Shown: one piece after another, positions 21,874-33,298 of the stretch | How the letters are laid out: each line of letters opens with the position of its first letter | Position numbering within the stretch: position 1 is the stretch's first letter | Assembly (NCBI GenBank): GCA_010015655.1 | Contig: ML976781.1 | Span: 95,601-159,600 of the forward strand | DNA from: Bimuria novae-zelandiae CBS 107.79 | Lineage: Eukaryota > Ascomycota > Dothideomycetes > Pleosporales > Didymosphaeriaceae | Direction of reading: 5' to 3' | DNA length: 64,000 bases | The notes under the pieces: model-generated | Seen by the model: only the letters and a program-made list of their open reading frames with translations | What the model was told of the DNA's origin: nothing | The model's database searches: none | Program-made: the position numbers and the translations under genes

Positions 21874-22240
21874 GGCCCCAAGGTCGTAGGTCCATCCAAA
21901 GGCGCATTTTGTTCTTGAGCATGAAACTTCTAGAGCGGATGCTAGAGTACACTCAAGCGTTACCACAGTGTTTGATAGAGTATTACACAGACAAGACTAC
22001 TGCGGCTTCTTGCACGGATCGCTACGACCAATGGCCGTCTTCATGTGGGAAAGATTCGATGTGGAGAATCAAGGATACTAGCTAGCAGCCAATCTTGAAT
22101 TTTATCTGAAGGTCAGCATACATTTCGCTCAAGTATAATCTTCAGCGACATATTGCAATTACACGGCATCATGCCACACACCACATTCGACATGAAATAA
22201 CAGTGCAATCCCAAAAGTGGCCACTAAGATGATAATTCAT
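21874..22240. other. Intergenic region, convergent 3' ends
   Basis: About 370 bp between two convergent genes; nothing recognised. Confidence 0.45.
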
Positions 22241-24880
22241 CTACTTAACTAGCCTATCAGCCTCACCCTCTTCCTCGCTATCAGTCTCATACTCACTTTC
22301 CTCCTCGTCGTCCGTCTCCTCCTCCTCACTATCCGTTTCCCCCTCCTCACTCTCCTCCTCCAACCACTGATCCAAACTCTTCGACTCCTTCTTCGGCACA
22401 CCACTCGGCCCCACACCATTTGGGCTGGCCGGAGACGCCGACCGCACATCCCCACCCGCTGCCGCATCCAGCCTCTCCGCCGCACTCACCGCCCTGTTGA
22501 CTTCATAAGAAGACGCGGCGGCGGAAGCGGACTCTTCTCTTAAGCTAGGATCAGGCTCTTGCCCCTCCTTGACCCAGGGCGGGATGTCTTCGTAGCCTCT
22601 AAGACCGCCGACGCCGCCTTCGTCGCCGATGACGAGACTCGCGCTGCCCAGTACGTAGCCCTTGCGCGTCTCGCTCGGGCTGGGCGCCTGCGGAACCGGT
22701 TTCGGCGCGAGGAGCAGGAGATTTGCTAGCTGGGTGGAGGTCGACGAAGAGAGTAGCGATCTGTAGACGCGGACTCTGTCACGGAGATCGTATGAGGTAT
22801 CATAGCGGCTGAGAAGGAGGATATAGTTCCACAAAGCAACAACTGTATGTGGCTTTTCCTGCGGTGCTACCGGCTCTGCGGGAGGCTGATTCTGATTTTG
22901 TACGTGCTCATCGCGGAAACCGCCTTCCTCATGGAAGTCGTCAAGAACTGAGGGGCTAGGCTGCGGCTGCTCTGCAGGTTTCGGTTGGTCTGGAGGTGGG
23001 TTTGCGTTTAGGTGGTGGAGGTATACTTTTGCAGCAAGAAGCACAATATGGAGTTTCGCAGGCTCAGCTTCATCGGCGAACCCCTTGACCAGGATACGTA
23101 AGACGTCCGCCGCAATGTTGTTTTCGGGATCGAGCCCCGAGAATTCACCAACAAGCCAGATTATGCTGGCGCGCGCTTGCGCACTTGTAGCAGCGTCTAG
23201 ATGTTTCGCTAACCGCACTACAGTGGTGCGATGGTTGTCTGGATCGCGCTGTATCAGGTGTCGTATCACTTCGAGAGACTCGGCTACCAGGTGAGAGTCC
23301 GCCGACCCGATGTGGGCCAAAAGCAGTCTCAAACACCTCGCCGAGGTCTTCGGGTCTGTCGTCTGCGAGCAGCGGCCGATGGCTCTGACCGCCTCCTTGA
23401 CCAGGCCTGGATCCAGACTGCCAGAATGCGAGAAATGGCTGAGTTCAGCCAAAATTAGACTCTGCAACCGCGGAGGTGCATGCGGAAATATCAGAGTGAG
23501 GAGTTCTATTTTGAGTTGCCATATGTGCGGGGCGTCAATCGACCGGACGAGGAAATGGATGTAGTGGTTTACGAAAGACTGCGGATACATTAGGCAAACC
23601 TGGACGATGTTGTAGAGCGCGACATGCTGAATGTCTCCAGAGGCCCGCAACAGGGATATTAAAGGCCCTATTGCCAGGGACATGTAGGTTGGCGTTCCGA
23701 GGTAGAGATATGTCCGTGCAACTGCGATTACTACGGCCGAATTCCGGGACTGAAGGAGCGGCTTGCACGCGTTCAATAGCAGTTCAAGATCCGAATCCAA
23801 AACCGCGACCTCTTCGTACTCCGGCTCTTCAGATTCCTCCGAGTCGCTTTCTTCGTCATAGAATCCTTTTGTGCTCTTCTGCTTCGCGCTCGTACCGTTG
23901 TTCACCGGTTTTCTTATCTTTCTTGTCCTCCTCGGGAAACATTTGCGGCCGTACTTCACCATCAGCCGTAACGTAGCCAACTGACCCCACTCGTCCATAT
24001 CAGACAGCTTGCGCACAAGCGACCGATAATGCGGGTGTATTAAATCCAGACGGTTCGGGCACATCTCGAGGAAGGCAGCCACGGCGGCACCGGCTACGAA
24101 GAACTGTTTGTCCGCTAAAAGAGTCGAAAGGTAGTCTAATAACTGTGGTTCGGTGTTCGGGTCTAGTTGGTAACACTTTGGTATGGCGAGCGCTGCAGCT
24201 CTCCTGACGTACGGCGACATGTCTCCTGCCCCGCGCTTGATTCCCAAGCTTACTATTTGGCTGATGACTGGCACCCGTATCCCGGACATGACCCGTAGTG
24301 CGAGGGCACGTAGCTGGGGGTTTTGGTCGGTGAGAGACCTCTGTATCGTATTTATAGAGAGCAGAGCAGTATCTGGCTCGTGTTCGGCGTGCTGGAGGAG
24401 GTATATGTATACGAGTTTCTTGACTTGGAGCGACGGAGAGGCGATGTTTTTGATTACATGGGAAAAGAAAGGAAGGGTCTGCGAAGGAGGTTGTCTGTAG
24501 GACATCTTCATGGTTTCGATTAGCTACTGCCATACGTCGAACACTAGTGGGATCCTTGCGCGAAGCACGGCGGCACCAAGGGGGGGAATGCCCTACCGTA
24601 ACAACTCGGCGCAAGCCCTCCAGGACATCCCGCTCTGAGCGGCTGTCCAACAGCTTCTTAAGCTGGCCCGAGGGCAGCATCTTGGTTGACGTCTTGCTGC
24701 TGCGCACATTGGCGGCATCGCGAGCGGCTTCGAGGGTCAGGTCCCGCGCTGTAGTAAGAGACCAGTGAGCATAATTCGAAGGATGCATAGCTAGCGATAG
24801 CTTGCCTCGGAATAAAGAGCAGGGCGGCCACCACAGGGAGCCGTAGAGGCGGACGCACCGATGCGAGAGATGGACTCCAT
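22241..24880 (-). CDS. APL6: AP-3 adaptor complex subunit beta
   Basis: Three exons: 24880..24859, 24748..24597, 24505..22241; 812 residues. The tiny first exon codes MESISRI and joins, across a 110-bp intron, to ARDLTLEAARDAANV...LKKLLDSRSERDVLEGLRRVVT; the second join gives MSYRQPPSQTLPFFSHVIKNIAS. The adaptin trunk follows: KKLVYIYLLQHAE, TDQNPQLRALALRVMSGIRV, DMSPYVRRAAALAIPK, DKQFFVAGAAVAAFLE, DEWGQLATLRLMVKYGRK. An acidic insert (DEESDSEESEEPEYEEV) and a very acidic Ser/Glu C-terminus (EEGETDSEEEETDDEEESEY) match the beta-3 hinge. AP-3 sorts cargo from Golgi/endosome to the vacuole. It lacks a long ear domain, like the yeast protein. The first exon assignment is the weakest part. Confidence 0.87.
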
Positions 24881-25218
24881 GGCTTCAGCGGGCGCATCTG
24901 CCGAGGCGCATGCGAGGGTGTGGGAACTGTCACTGGCGTCTCCTCAGGCTGGGCTGCTAGAGCTTGGGCGCTTATGCAGCCTGTGTAAAGGTGAGGTGGT
25001 GAATGTGCGGAAGCTGCATACAGCGTGCGCCTTCCTCCATGGGAGGTTGCGTCGATGGTGGGGCAGAAACGGGGATGCGGCGGCCGGGCCTCACCAAGGA
25101 AGCCGCGGCCAACGACAACCCTCGGCACTCCTCCGATGCTGTCCTGGGACGGCCCGTTGACACTGCGTCAGAACACGCGAGAGTAAGGCATGCCGAGAAA
25201 GGAGCGAATCGAGCAGAC

Positions 25219-25941
25219 ATGGCGCCGCCGCCAATAGTCATATACCCGCTAACCTTGCCATCTCTACTCCAGCACGTCCTCACGACGCAGTCAAGCACAA
25301 CTCCTACAACGCTGATCATCTGCTCAGGCAAAGACGCGTTCCTCTTAAATCTTGCTGGGGCTCTCCAGCTCCAAGAAGGACAAGACCGGACACGCGAAAA
25401 GCTACTGCAACTGGCCACGCCTACGCTACACAACCTGTTCACGGCGCGTCATGTCAAAATCGCATTTTGTGCATCCGTGCAGGCACTGCTGGCTTATCTT
25501 ACGTCATTCAAACCTTCGGAACAATCTATCATTAGCGGGCAAGGGGAGCTGAGTCCGCGACTCGTCTTGGTCAATCCACTTGGGCTCCATGCTGCAACTT
25601 CCTCTTTCTCGGCCCAAGGTCTTTCAAGAGCATTTGCGGCCGCGGTGGAGACCAGCTTGAGAATCCATGCGCAACTGGTGGTAGCCGAGTGCCAGGGAGG
25701 GGCTGTGCAGCCGCCTTCCTCTCATGGTGATGATGACGGAAATGAACATGTGGAGGGTGGAGAGATCAGGGCAAGAGAGGCTCCAGTTGTTCCGGACGAC
25801 CCGTGGGAACAGGATGTGTCTATACTCAATGTGTCGGCTAAGAAGTTTGGTGATCGCGCTTGGGCGGGGAGGACGGTGAGTATCAAGCGGATCGCGGGAA
25901 GGTGGTTCCGGTTCCGCAAGCTTGATGATCCGGGAACATGA
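25219..25941 (+). CDS. Uncharacterised protein, RecA-fold-like
   Basis: Single exon, 240 residues, from ATG at 25219 (MAPPPIVIYPLTLPSLLQHV). The frame is open further upstream to 25003, but that part is unpatterned and would overlap the shared promoter. Strand-helix alternation looks RecA-like: TLIICSGKDAFLLNLAGAL, then PRLVLVNPLGLHAATSSFSA followed by QGLSRAFAAAVETSLRIHAQLVVAEC, the layout of a Walker-B strand and following helix in Rad51 paralogues, and an ending WAGRTVSIKRIAGRWFRFRK. A Walker A loop is absent. It could be a Shu-complex or Elongator-like RecA relative; this is inference and no name is assigned. Transcribed divergently from AP-3 beta, whose ATG is only 338 bp away. Confidence 0.6.
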   Translation: MAPPPIVIYPLTLPSLLQHVLTTQSSTTPTTLIICSGKDAFLLNLAGALQLQEGQDRTREKLLQLATPTLHNLFTARHVKIAFCASVQALLAYLTSFKPSEQSIISGQGELSPRLVLVNPLGLHAATSSFSAQGLSRAFAAAVETSLRIHAQLVVAECQGGAVQPPSSHGDDDGNEHVEGGEIRAREAPVVPDDPWEQDVSILNVSAKKFGDRAWAGRTVSIKRIAGRWFRFRKLDDPGT

Positions 25942-26213
25942 GCAGGATGTGAGCGAGTGCGTGTTAAACACCTCCACAGAAGGGCACATCGGAGAAAGGT
26001 GCGCGTATGCAAATCGCGTGACTGAACACCAGAGTATGGAAGCTTTTCCAGTGCAAAGGGGGATAGTTTTCTCATATTATCATCAGCCGTAAGGCTCGTG
26101 AGGTCGAGGTAAGCTCACTTCGCTTTGTTGATGCCAAAGAGATCATCATCTCATCATATCGCTCAGATGCTGCTAGATTCCCAAAAATATCACGCTCCAC
26201 GCCGGATTCCCGC

Positions 26214-26999
26214 TTACCAGTCCTTCTTTATGTCGAAGGACCACTCGAACTGTAGATGGGTCTGGTTGTCGTCGTCGACAAACTTGGAGACAGCCTTGTA
26301 GTGGCCTCGTGCGAGCATTCCGGAAGGTGCGGTTTCGGGCTCGACTGTGACTCGTTAGCACAGGATGCCACCGTAATGTCTCAGATTGTACTTACACTTC
26401 TTCTCGTAGAAAGGCTTCTCCTCGGTGCTGGGACCATACGAGCCCTGAAACGTATCAGCATGTCAGATGCCTCTAAAGTGCCTTGTGCCACTCACCATCA
26501 TTTCCTGCAGCTTGTTGCTCACTGGGCCGCGAGACACCTTTTGTAGGTACTTCAAACCCGCCAGAATCTCATGCTGCACCTTGAACTGCACCTTCATGCG
26601 GAACTGGGCACCCTCCTTGATGGTGAAAGGCTGGCTCTTCAGCGTCTCGACGGCGCCGGGAGACCTGAGGTCGATGATTATGTCGGGGCGGCCTTCGACC
26701 TCTAGACCGAGGGAGAGGATGATGCATTTGCGCGGGTCGGAGGGGTCGGAGATGGTCTTGCCAGAGCCGAGGCCGAGCGATTCTTTCCACTTGCGGAGGG
26801 ACTCGTCGTTCTGGTCTGGATCATGTTGTTAGATACGTACTAGCTTTAGAGAAAGGTGATGTAGGAAGGGGAAGCTGCGATTGAAACAGTCGAAAAAGGG
26901 AAGGCACGCACCGAGCTGCTGGTACTCGTCAATGGTCTTCTTCTCACCGACCTTGAAGCCCTCGGTGGGCTCGGCGTGCAGGTCGTCGTGGTCAGCCAT
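26214..26999 (-). CDS. RDI1: Rho GDP-dissociation inhibitor (RhoGDI)
   Basis: Four exons: 26999..26912, 26815..26496, 26444..26396, 26344..26214; 195 residues, the usual length. All introns are GT-AG, the first and third with CTAAC branch sites. The N-terminal regulatory arm ([30 protein letters not shown]) leads into the immunoglobulin-like isoprenyl-binding domain: [60 protein letters not shown]-type block, [52 protein letters not shown]. It extracts prenylated Rho GTPases from membranes and holds them GDP-bound in the cytosol. Confidence 0.95.
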
Positions 27000-28451
27000 A
27001 GTTGCGCGTGAGATCAAGGATGGTGGTGGTGTTGTGGCTGCAGTTGACAGGTGACAGATGGATTATATCTTTCAGCCGCAATTGAGTGTGTGCAGAGGGG
27101 CAGAAGTGAGATTGCGGCGTCGAGACATTCTTGGTGGGGGCTTTCATTCACCGCCTGAAACTCGCCCCGTGCCCCGCATTGGTGCGAGCTACGTGCTCCC
27201 TGGCCGCGCGCTTCAAACACCCTTGCCTGCAGTAGCGTGAGGCGCGCGCCATCTAGACTGGGGCCTAGGGCATTGGATGGGCATCGAGCATCGAAGCATC
27301 GTGTATCTAGCGAACAGCACAACAGACGCATATGAAGCCAAACTGAGGATTGTGTTTTCAGATCGGCTCAATCGTCAAGCTACCCGTAGGATCCTGGGTA
27401 CACTTATCTCTATATTACCACGTAGCCATGCGATCCAAGGAGCTATCGTGACTCAACCGTGTCTCTGCAAACGCATATCAAATAAGACAGCAAAGCTCGT
27501 ATTCTGGCTGGTGGTGGGGTGAAGCTTGCTGGGGTTTGTTCTCCATGCGCACAGATGCAGAGTGAGACTTTTCTTTGTTGTTCGACGAGGGAACTGCTAT
27601 ATGTGCTGTATGTTATGACACCCACGGTGCTTCACATCACATCCATCTGTTCTTCACTCCGAACCGTTTGATTTACCGTATCTAAACTAGCACCAAGTTC
27701 TCCACAGGGTGGGGATGGACCTGCATCTCAATGGTCTTTGTGAGCAGATGGAGCGTCTTCGTCATGTCAGTGAGAAGCACTCAAACAAATTGATGGTACT
27801 GACAGGGAAGTTAAAGCTCCGGGAGATGAGATAGGCAGGACATGAAATGTGATGAGCTTCCAGAAAGACCTTCGATGCGCTGGCTTGCCGGTGTCTGCAG
27901 GAGGGCTTGCCGCGTCCGTGACGCGCCATGCCCCTTGGCCGATGCCAGAATCCGTCGCGTTCACGCCAGCTCACCACGCAGGGAATAAGGGCATCAGCCA
28001 CCAATGAAAACCCATCAGGTTAAAGGTTTATACCGAAGAGGAAATCAGATTTTTTGCCGCTACGCTTTGGCATCGGGTCTTGTCAGTCTGGGGAAGATGG
28101 CTGGGCATTCTTGATTGACCAACCATGGCCGACCCGACCAGCCCGATCCAGCTTGGACAGGGGATCCCACGCGGATTACGAACTCCTCCTCTGCAGTCTT
28201 CGTCGCTCCTGCCATCTCTTGTTCAGCACTCCGACTTGAGTCGCGCCCGCGCAGCGTCACATAGCCGTTTTCACCGTCGCAGCGACCACTTTGTTGTGCC
28301 CAGCTGCTAAGGTCCCCAAGTTGCGCGCGATCAAGCGTCCCGGCCCATTGCGCGCGTAAACGCCACGCTATCGTCATCTACACCCTCCATCGCGCTGCGC
28401 GCATCAACTCGAAATTTCATCTCGTTGTAATCCCAGACGCATCGCTTGAAG
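27000..28451. other. Intergenic region between RhoGDI and Bqt4 genes
   Basis: About 1.45 kb between divergent genes. Several 60-105 codon frames occur on both strands in the same places; none shows a family pattern. Expected to hold both promoters. Confidence 0.45.
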
Positions 28452-29905
28452 ATGACATCGAGGAGCGCACTGCCGGCGCAGAGGAACCCTCTGGTTGCGC
28501 CGGAGAACTCGCCGTCGCGTACGTACACGTCGCGCATCGCGTCCCGCGGCAGACCTTACTGACCATGGTGCAGTCGAGATCCTCATCGAGCGGCGACGAT
28601 TGGGCCAGACGCAGCTGAATATAAAGGCTCCGAATTTTGTCAATGGCGCGGAGAAGGGCACGTTCGACTACGCGCATCTGCGGGTGCCTTTGCCCAAGGA
28701 CCTGACCGGTTCGGAGATCTTCGCGCTTAAAAACATGTCGGCATACCCGGAGTCATATTTCTTGATGGTATGGTGATGGAGGCAGCGGCGCTTTACCGGT
28801 ACATGATCAACTGACGCGACGCGCAGCGAAGAAGCAGCGATGGATACATTAGCGCGACGGGCATGTTCAAGGCCGCTTTCCCGTGGGCTTCACACAACGA
28901 AGAAGATGCCGAACGCAAGTACCACAAGACATTCTCTACCGCCGGCAACGAAGAGGTTGCGGGCAGCGTGTGGCTTGCACCAGAAGATGGTGAGTCTCCT
29001 TCACCTCGCCCTTCACAGCGAGCGGCACTAATCAACTTCACCACAGCGCTAGTGCTCTCGGAGGAGTATGGCATGCGCCAATGGATCGACGCGCTTCTCG
29101 ACCCCACACCCATAGAAAAGGGCAATAAGGACAAGCAGACGACCCACATTCAAATGCCGCCCAAGTTCGACCCGCGTCGCGTGCCGTCAGCCTCGTTTTC
29201 CGCGCAAGCCCCTAACCTTCGCGCATCGACGCGCGCACGATCTACGCGCTCAGCTTCTCCCAGCAAGATTGCGACACCACACAAGATGGCCACACCGCGA
29301 AAGCCGCGCGCGAAGAAGTTATCTGAGGTGGTGCAGACCGAGATGGAGATTACCGAAACGAAGGCCGCGACCAGCAGTCTGCAAAATGTCCTCGAGAACG
29401 GCACGACCGCTTCGGAGTCGGTAGCATCTGAACCCGCGAATGGCGAGGCTAGGGAGCCAGAGACAGTGCGCATCGAGATTCAAGAGACGGTCGAGACGGA
29501 CGGCGACATCGAGACCAAAACCACCAATGTCAAGGTTGACGTACCAGCTGACCACCCTGAGCTCCGGGAGCCGGAAAATCCGACCGATCTCATTGCAGAA
29601 GCGCAGAAGATGGTCGACGCTGCAAGGCAACTCGACGGCGGCGAGTCATCGAAGCAGGGTAAACGCAAGGCAGACGAATTGGGCGAAGACGAGGTCGATG
29701 CGCGATCTAAGCGCCCTGCAAAACTTGCGCGGACTCAGTCTACCCTGGAGCAAAAGCTTGCAAAAGAGAAGATCACGAGGAGGGCTCTTGTCGGTGTCAC
29801 TGTAATGGCCGCGATCACGTACGCATTTACCTCATTTATTTGAAATGTTCATGGCTGACATCTAACAGCACTGCGGTCAGCTACTTCGCTGGTTTCGCTG
29901 CATGA
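28452..29905 (+). CDS. bqt4: Bqt4-like nuclear-envelope telomere-anchoring protein (APSES/KilA-N domain)
   Basis: Five exons: 28452..28518, 28574..28767, 28827..28989, 29047..29818, 29869..29905; 410 residues. The N-terminal APSES/KilA-N-like domain is complete after splicing: ILIERRRLGQTQLNIK, FVNGAEKGTFDYAHLRVPLP, GSEIFALK, YPESYFLMRRSSDGYISATG then MFKAAFPWA and APEDALVLSEEYGM. A long disordered Ser/Thr/Glu middle follows (with a KRKADELGEDEVDARSKR basic/acidic patch), then a C-terminal membrane anchor (RALVGVTVMAAITTAVSYFAGFAA) that forms only if the last 50-bp intron is removed. In fission yeast Bqt4 sits in the inner nuclear membrane and tethers telomeres through Rap1. The third intron (57 nt) has no in-frame stop. 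Confidence 0.85.
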
Positions 29906-30655
29906 TACTGTCAGACGACTGCAGTCCGAGGACACCTACTTTTACTTCTCGAGCTTTGACATTTCCACCCCAGATACCACCACCCTTTCTCGATCTTGTT
30001 CCATGTACGGGCTCGGTTCCTTTATCTCGGCGTTTTTGGCATAATCGAATTGATTGCATGTCATTGTTTCCCTCATCGCCCTAACCTTACCCTCGCCCCC
30101 ACGTTCGCTTGCGAGACGGCTGCTTGGATCGTGGAGTAGATAGTTATAATCCCATGTTCCCTCCCCCACAACTCACATTTGCACCTGCACTTCAATTGCC
30201 CCTTCCCCCGCGCATGTACAATTACTGTACACCCACGATTACAGAGAAGGAGACCACGTTGGCTTGGGAGGCGTGTGGAGGCTCGGTGCGTCCTGATAGG
30301 CAGCTGAATGATCGCAGTCTTGGCTTGCGGACTGAAATTAAGCATTACATGCAGGTGAACTAAATCGCACATGAGTGAATGCACGGTAACGACTAGCTCA
30401 AACTACCTCGGATCGGTTCCTGACCTACGGTAGTGACGATGTAACAGGGAGGGGCTCATCGGCTACTTGCAGTAGTCGGCTAATCCCCTCACTATTTCCG
30501 ACCTCCCGTCGGACAAAAGCATAAGCCGTCCCATGCACATCAATTGACGGAATCTTCACAAAAAACAAATCTCAAGAGCTGGGATCAGGGAGACATCACA
30601 AAAGTTGCAGATCAACATAATCGTCGCATGCTGCAGTAGATCCAATCTACCCACC
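29906..30655. other. Intergenic region between Bqt4 and fused CoA-ligase genes
   Basis: About 750 bp; no supported gene or repeat. Holds the promoter of the next gene, whose start has the good context CCACCATG. Confidence 0.45.
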
Positions 30656-32946
30656 ATGCCTCCCCAAATGCGCTGCATCCGCCCACGCGCCTTCCCCAAT
30701 CCTCCAAGACATTTAACAAAGGCATTCTCAACAACTGCGAAAAAGAGTGGCTATGACGACACCATCGGCAATCTCAATATTGGCGCTCACACGCGCGTCA
30801 TTTTCCAAGGCTTCACCGGCAAACAAGCTACGGCCAACGCGCAAGAGTCGATTGCATGGGGCACCAACATCGTAGGCGGGACGAACCCGAAAAAAGCCGG
30901 CACTGAACATTTGGGCTTGCCAGTCGTGGGCAGTGTGCGGGAAGCTATGAAGGAGCTGAAGCCGCATGCGACGGGTATTTACGTGGCGGCGGGGCAGGCC
31001 GCGGGCGCGATTGAAGAGGCGGTGGACGCGGAGGTGCCGTTGATCGTGGCGGTTGCGGAGCATATTCCGGTGCATGACATTATGAGAGTATGCTCAGATG
31101 CCCATTGTATTTGCACCTCGGTGTAAATGTAAGGCGAAGAACTGACAAGTGGCAGATCCACAGCATGCTCGCGACGCAGAGCAAATCACGGCTTGTGGGC
31201 GCAAATGCACCGGGTATCATTTCGGCGATTGGGAGGTGTAGAATTGGGTTTCAGCCTTTGCCGACGTTCTCTCCGGGACATATTGGGATTGTGGCGAAGT
31301 CGGGGACGCTTTCATATGAGACTGTGGGGTCGCTGACAAGAGCTGGGCTTGGGCAGAGTTTGTGTATTGGTATGGGTGGCGATATAATCGCGGGAACAAA
31401 CCATGTGGACGCCTTGAAGGTGTTTGAGCAGGATGATGACACGGAAGCTATCATTATTGTAGGAGAGCTTGGTGGGACGAGCGAAGAAGAGGCCGCGGAT
31501 TGGATCAGGGATTACCGGAAAAGAGTGCAGAATCCTAAGCCAATTGCTGCAGTCATAGGTGGGTTTCAGGCGGCACCGGGCAGCATTATGGGACATGCGG
31601 GTGCTTGGATAGGAATTGGAGAAGGTACAGCGGAGTCGAAGTATAGAGCTCTCGAAAGCGCTGGTGTGACCATGGTCGACCATCCTGCGAAGTTCGGTAC
31701 GGTCATGAAGGATATCCTCGCGAAATCGGGACGGAGCGTCAGAAAAATTGTAAGGGGAAAGCAGCTAATTTTTGCTCGAACTTCACTTACAATCGATCAG
31801 GAACAATCAGTGGCACAGGCACAGCAACGGCGATCATACCACACGTCATCATTCTTTCCGCGAAGACCGATTTTTGCTTCTACTTCATCAATTGCAGAGC
31901 AAAGGCGCGTCCTTCACCTCAACGCGCAGCATTCCTCTAATCTACTTCAATTGTACAACATTAAGACCTCATCTCCACCGTCAATAAGGCTCGATTCGAA
32001 CCACTTTGTTGGAATAACAATAGCCCGGTCCGCACGTTCGCCATGTATAATCGTTGCGCCAACCGCAGCACAACAAGACCTACCGTACCGCGTCCAGCGG
32101 ATTCCGTTCGACTACCGCCAGGGACCCTCCTCAAGCACCATCAACGACGCGATCGCATACCTCCAACTCGATGCCGCACCTCCAAAAGCAAAAGCACAAA
32201 CCGCAGAGCTAATATCCAACCTCTGGAAACTCTACCTCGAAAAAGAAGCCATCACCGCCACAGTATGCATCTCCGTCCCAGAAGATAAAGACGAAATCAA
32301 CGTCTACGATCCTTACCTGTTCTTCGACGACGCGGCCTTCAAATCAAATCAGCGACAGGAAGGTCTGCATAAGTTGCGGGACATGTCCACGGTAAGCGCC
32401 ACAGACAAAGAAGCCGAAAAGTCCGGCATCGTATTCATTCCCCTCGCCTCGCCCGAATTCTCGGGCGGCACAACGCAAAAGGACACACAAACCCCTCCGT
32501 CAAGCACCCAAGAACAACCCCGCAACCTCGTCGGCACCCTCGTCAACGGCGCCGGCCTTGCCATGAACACAAACGACGTATTGCACCTGCGCCTCTCACA
32601 GCCACCTTATTCCACCTCCGCCGCGAACTTCCTGGATACTGGAGGAAAAGCGACGTCCGAGACGATCAAGATGTCATTTAAGTTGATTCTGTCGGATCCA
32701 CGGGTGTCAGTTGTATTTGTGAACATCTTTGGCGGGCTGACGCTATGTGATATGATTGCGGAGGGCATTATTATGGCGTTTAAGGAGGTGGGTGTAGAGA
32801 AGCCGGTGGTGGTAAGGCTGAGAGGAACGAACGAGGAGAAGGGGCAGGAGGTATTGAGGCAGGCGAAGTTGCCGATTAGAGCGTTTGATGATTTTGAGGA
32901 GGCGGTGAGGGAGGTAGGGAGGTTGGCGAATGGGGGGGACACGTAG
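30656..32946 (+). CDS. Mitochondrial fused alpha/beta succinyl-CoA-ligase-like protein
   Basis: Three exons: 30656..31087, 31156..31749, 31801..32946; 723 residues. An Arg-rich presequence (MPPQMRCIRPRAF...AFSTTAKK) is followed by a full alpha-type half: CoA-binding RVIFQGFTGKQATANAQESI, LPVVGSVREAMKE, GIYVAAGQAAGAI, FSPGHIGIVAKSGTLSYETV and SIMGHAGAWIG with the phospho-histidine (H291). A second half resembles the beta subunit: its ligase domain is well kept (GTLVNGAGLAMNTNDVLHL, FLDTGGKATSETIKMSF, VVFVNIFGGLTLCDMIAEGI), but the ATP-grasp part is short and eroded (only RIPFDYRQG and FFDDAAFKSNQRQ are recognisable). The alpha half should catalyse phospho-transfer to succinate/CoA; whether the fused protein is an active ligase is open. 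The second intron (51 nt) lacks a stop. Confidence 0.8.
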
Positions 32947-33298
32947 GGGTGCTGCGAGGAAGGGTGTGGAAGTCACGATGTTTGATAGAAGGCATGGGGA
33001 GGTGCTTGATTTAAGTTGAGAGGTTGAACTCCCGGTCCGATGGGCTCAGACGGACTTGCAGTGTGTGATAGAGATGCTACAATACTGACTGTTGTAGTTG
33101 TCGGTTCCTATATTTCTGATTCGCACGAAACTGGAACTTTTTCGATGAAGTCACTGAACCTCAAGGTAATAAGGGTTGTTGTCCGCTGATCTAACGGCCT
33201 TTTAGAATTGGAAGTTCTGAGTTCTCGTGCTGGCTCTGTGGTCCGAGGGAATTATGATGTCACGCTTCTAGAATCTCCTCTCGATGGCTTTAGGCGTA
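32947..33298. other. Spacer up to the Tc1/mariner element
   Basis: About 350 bp of unremarkable sequence ending at the TA target site (33297-33298). Confidence 0.5.
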
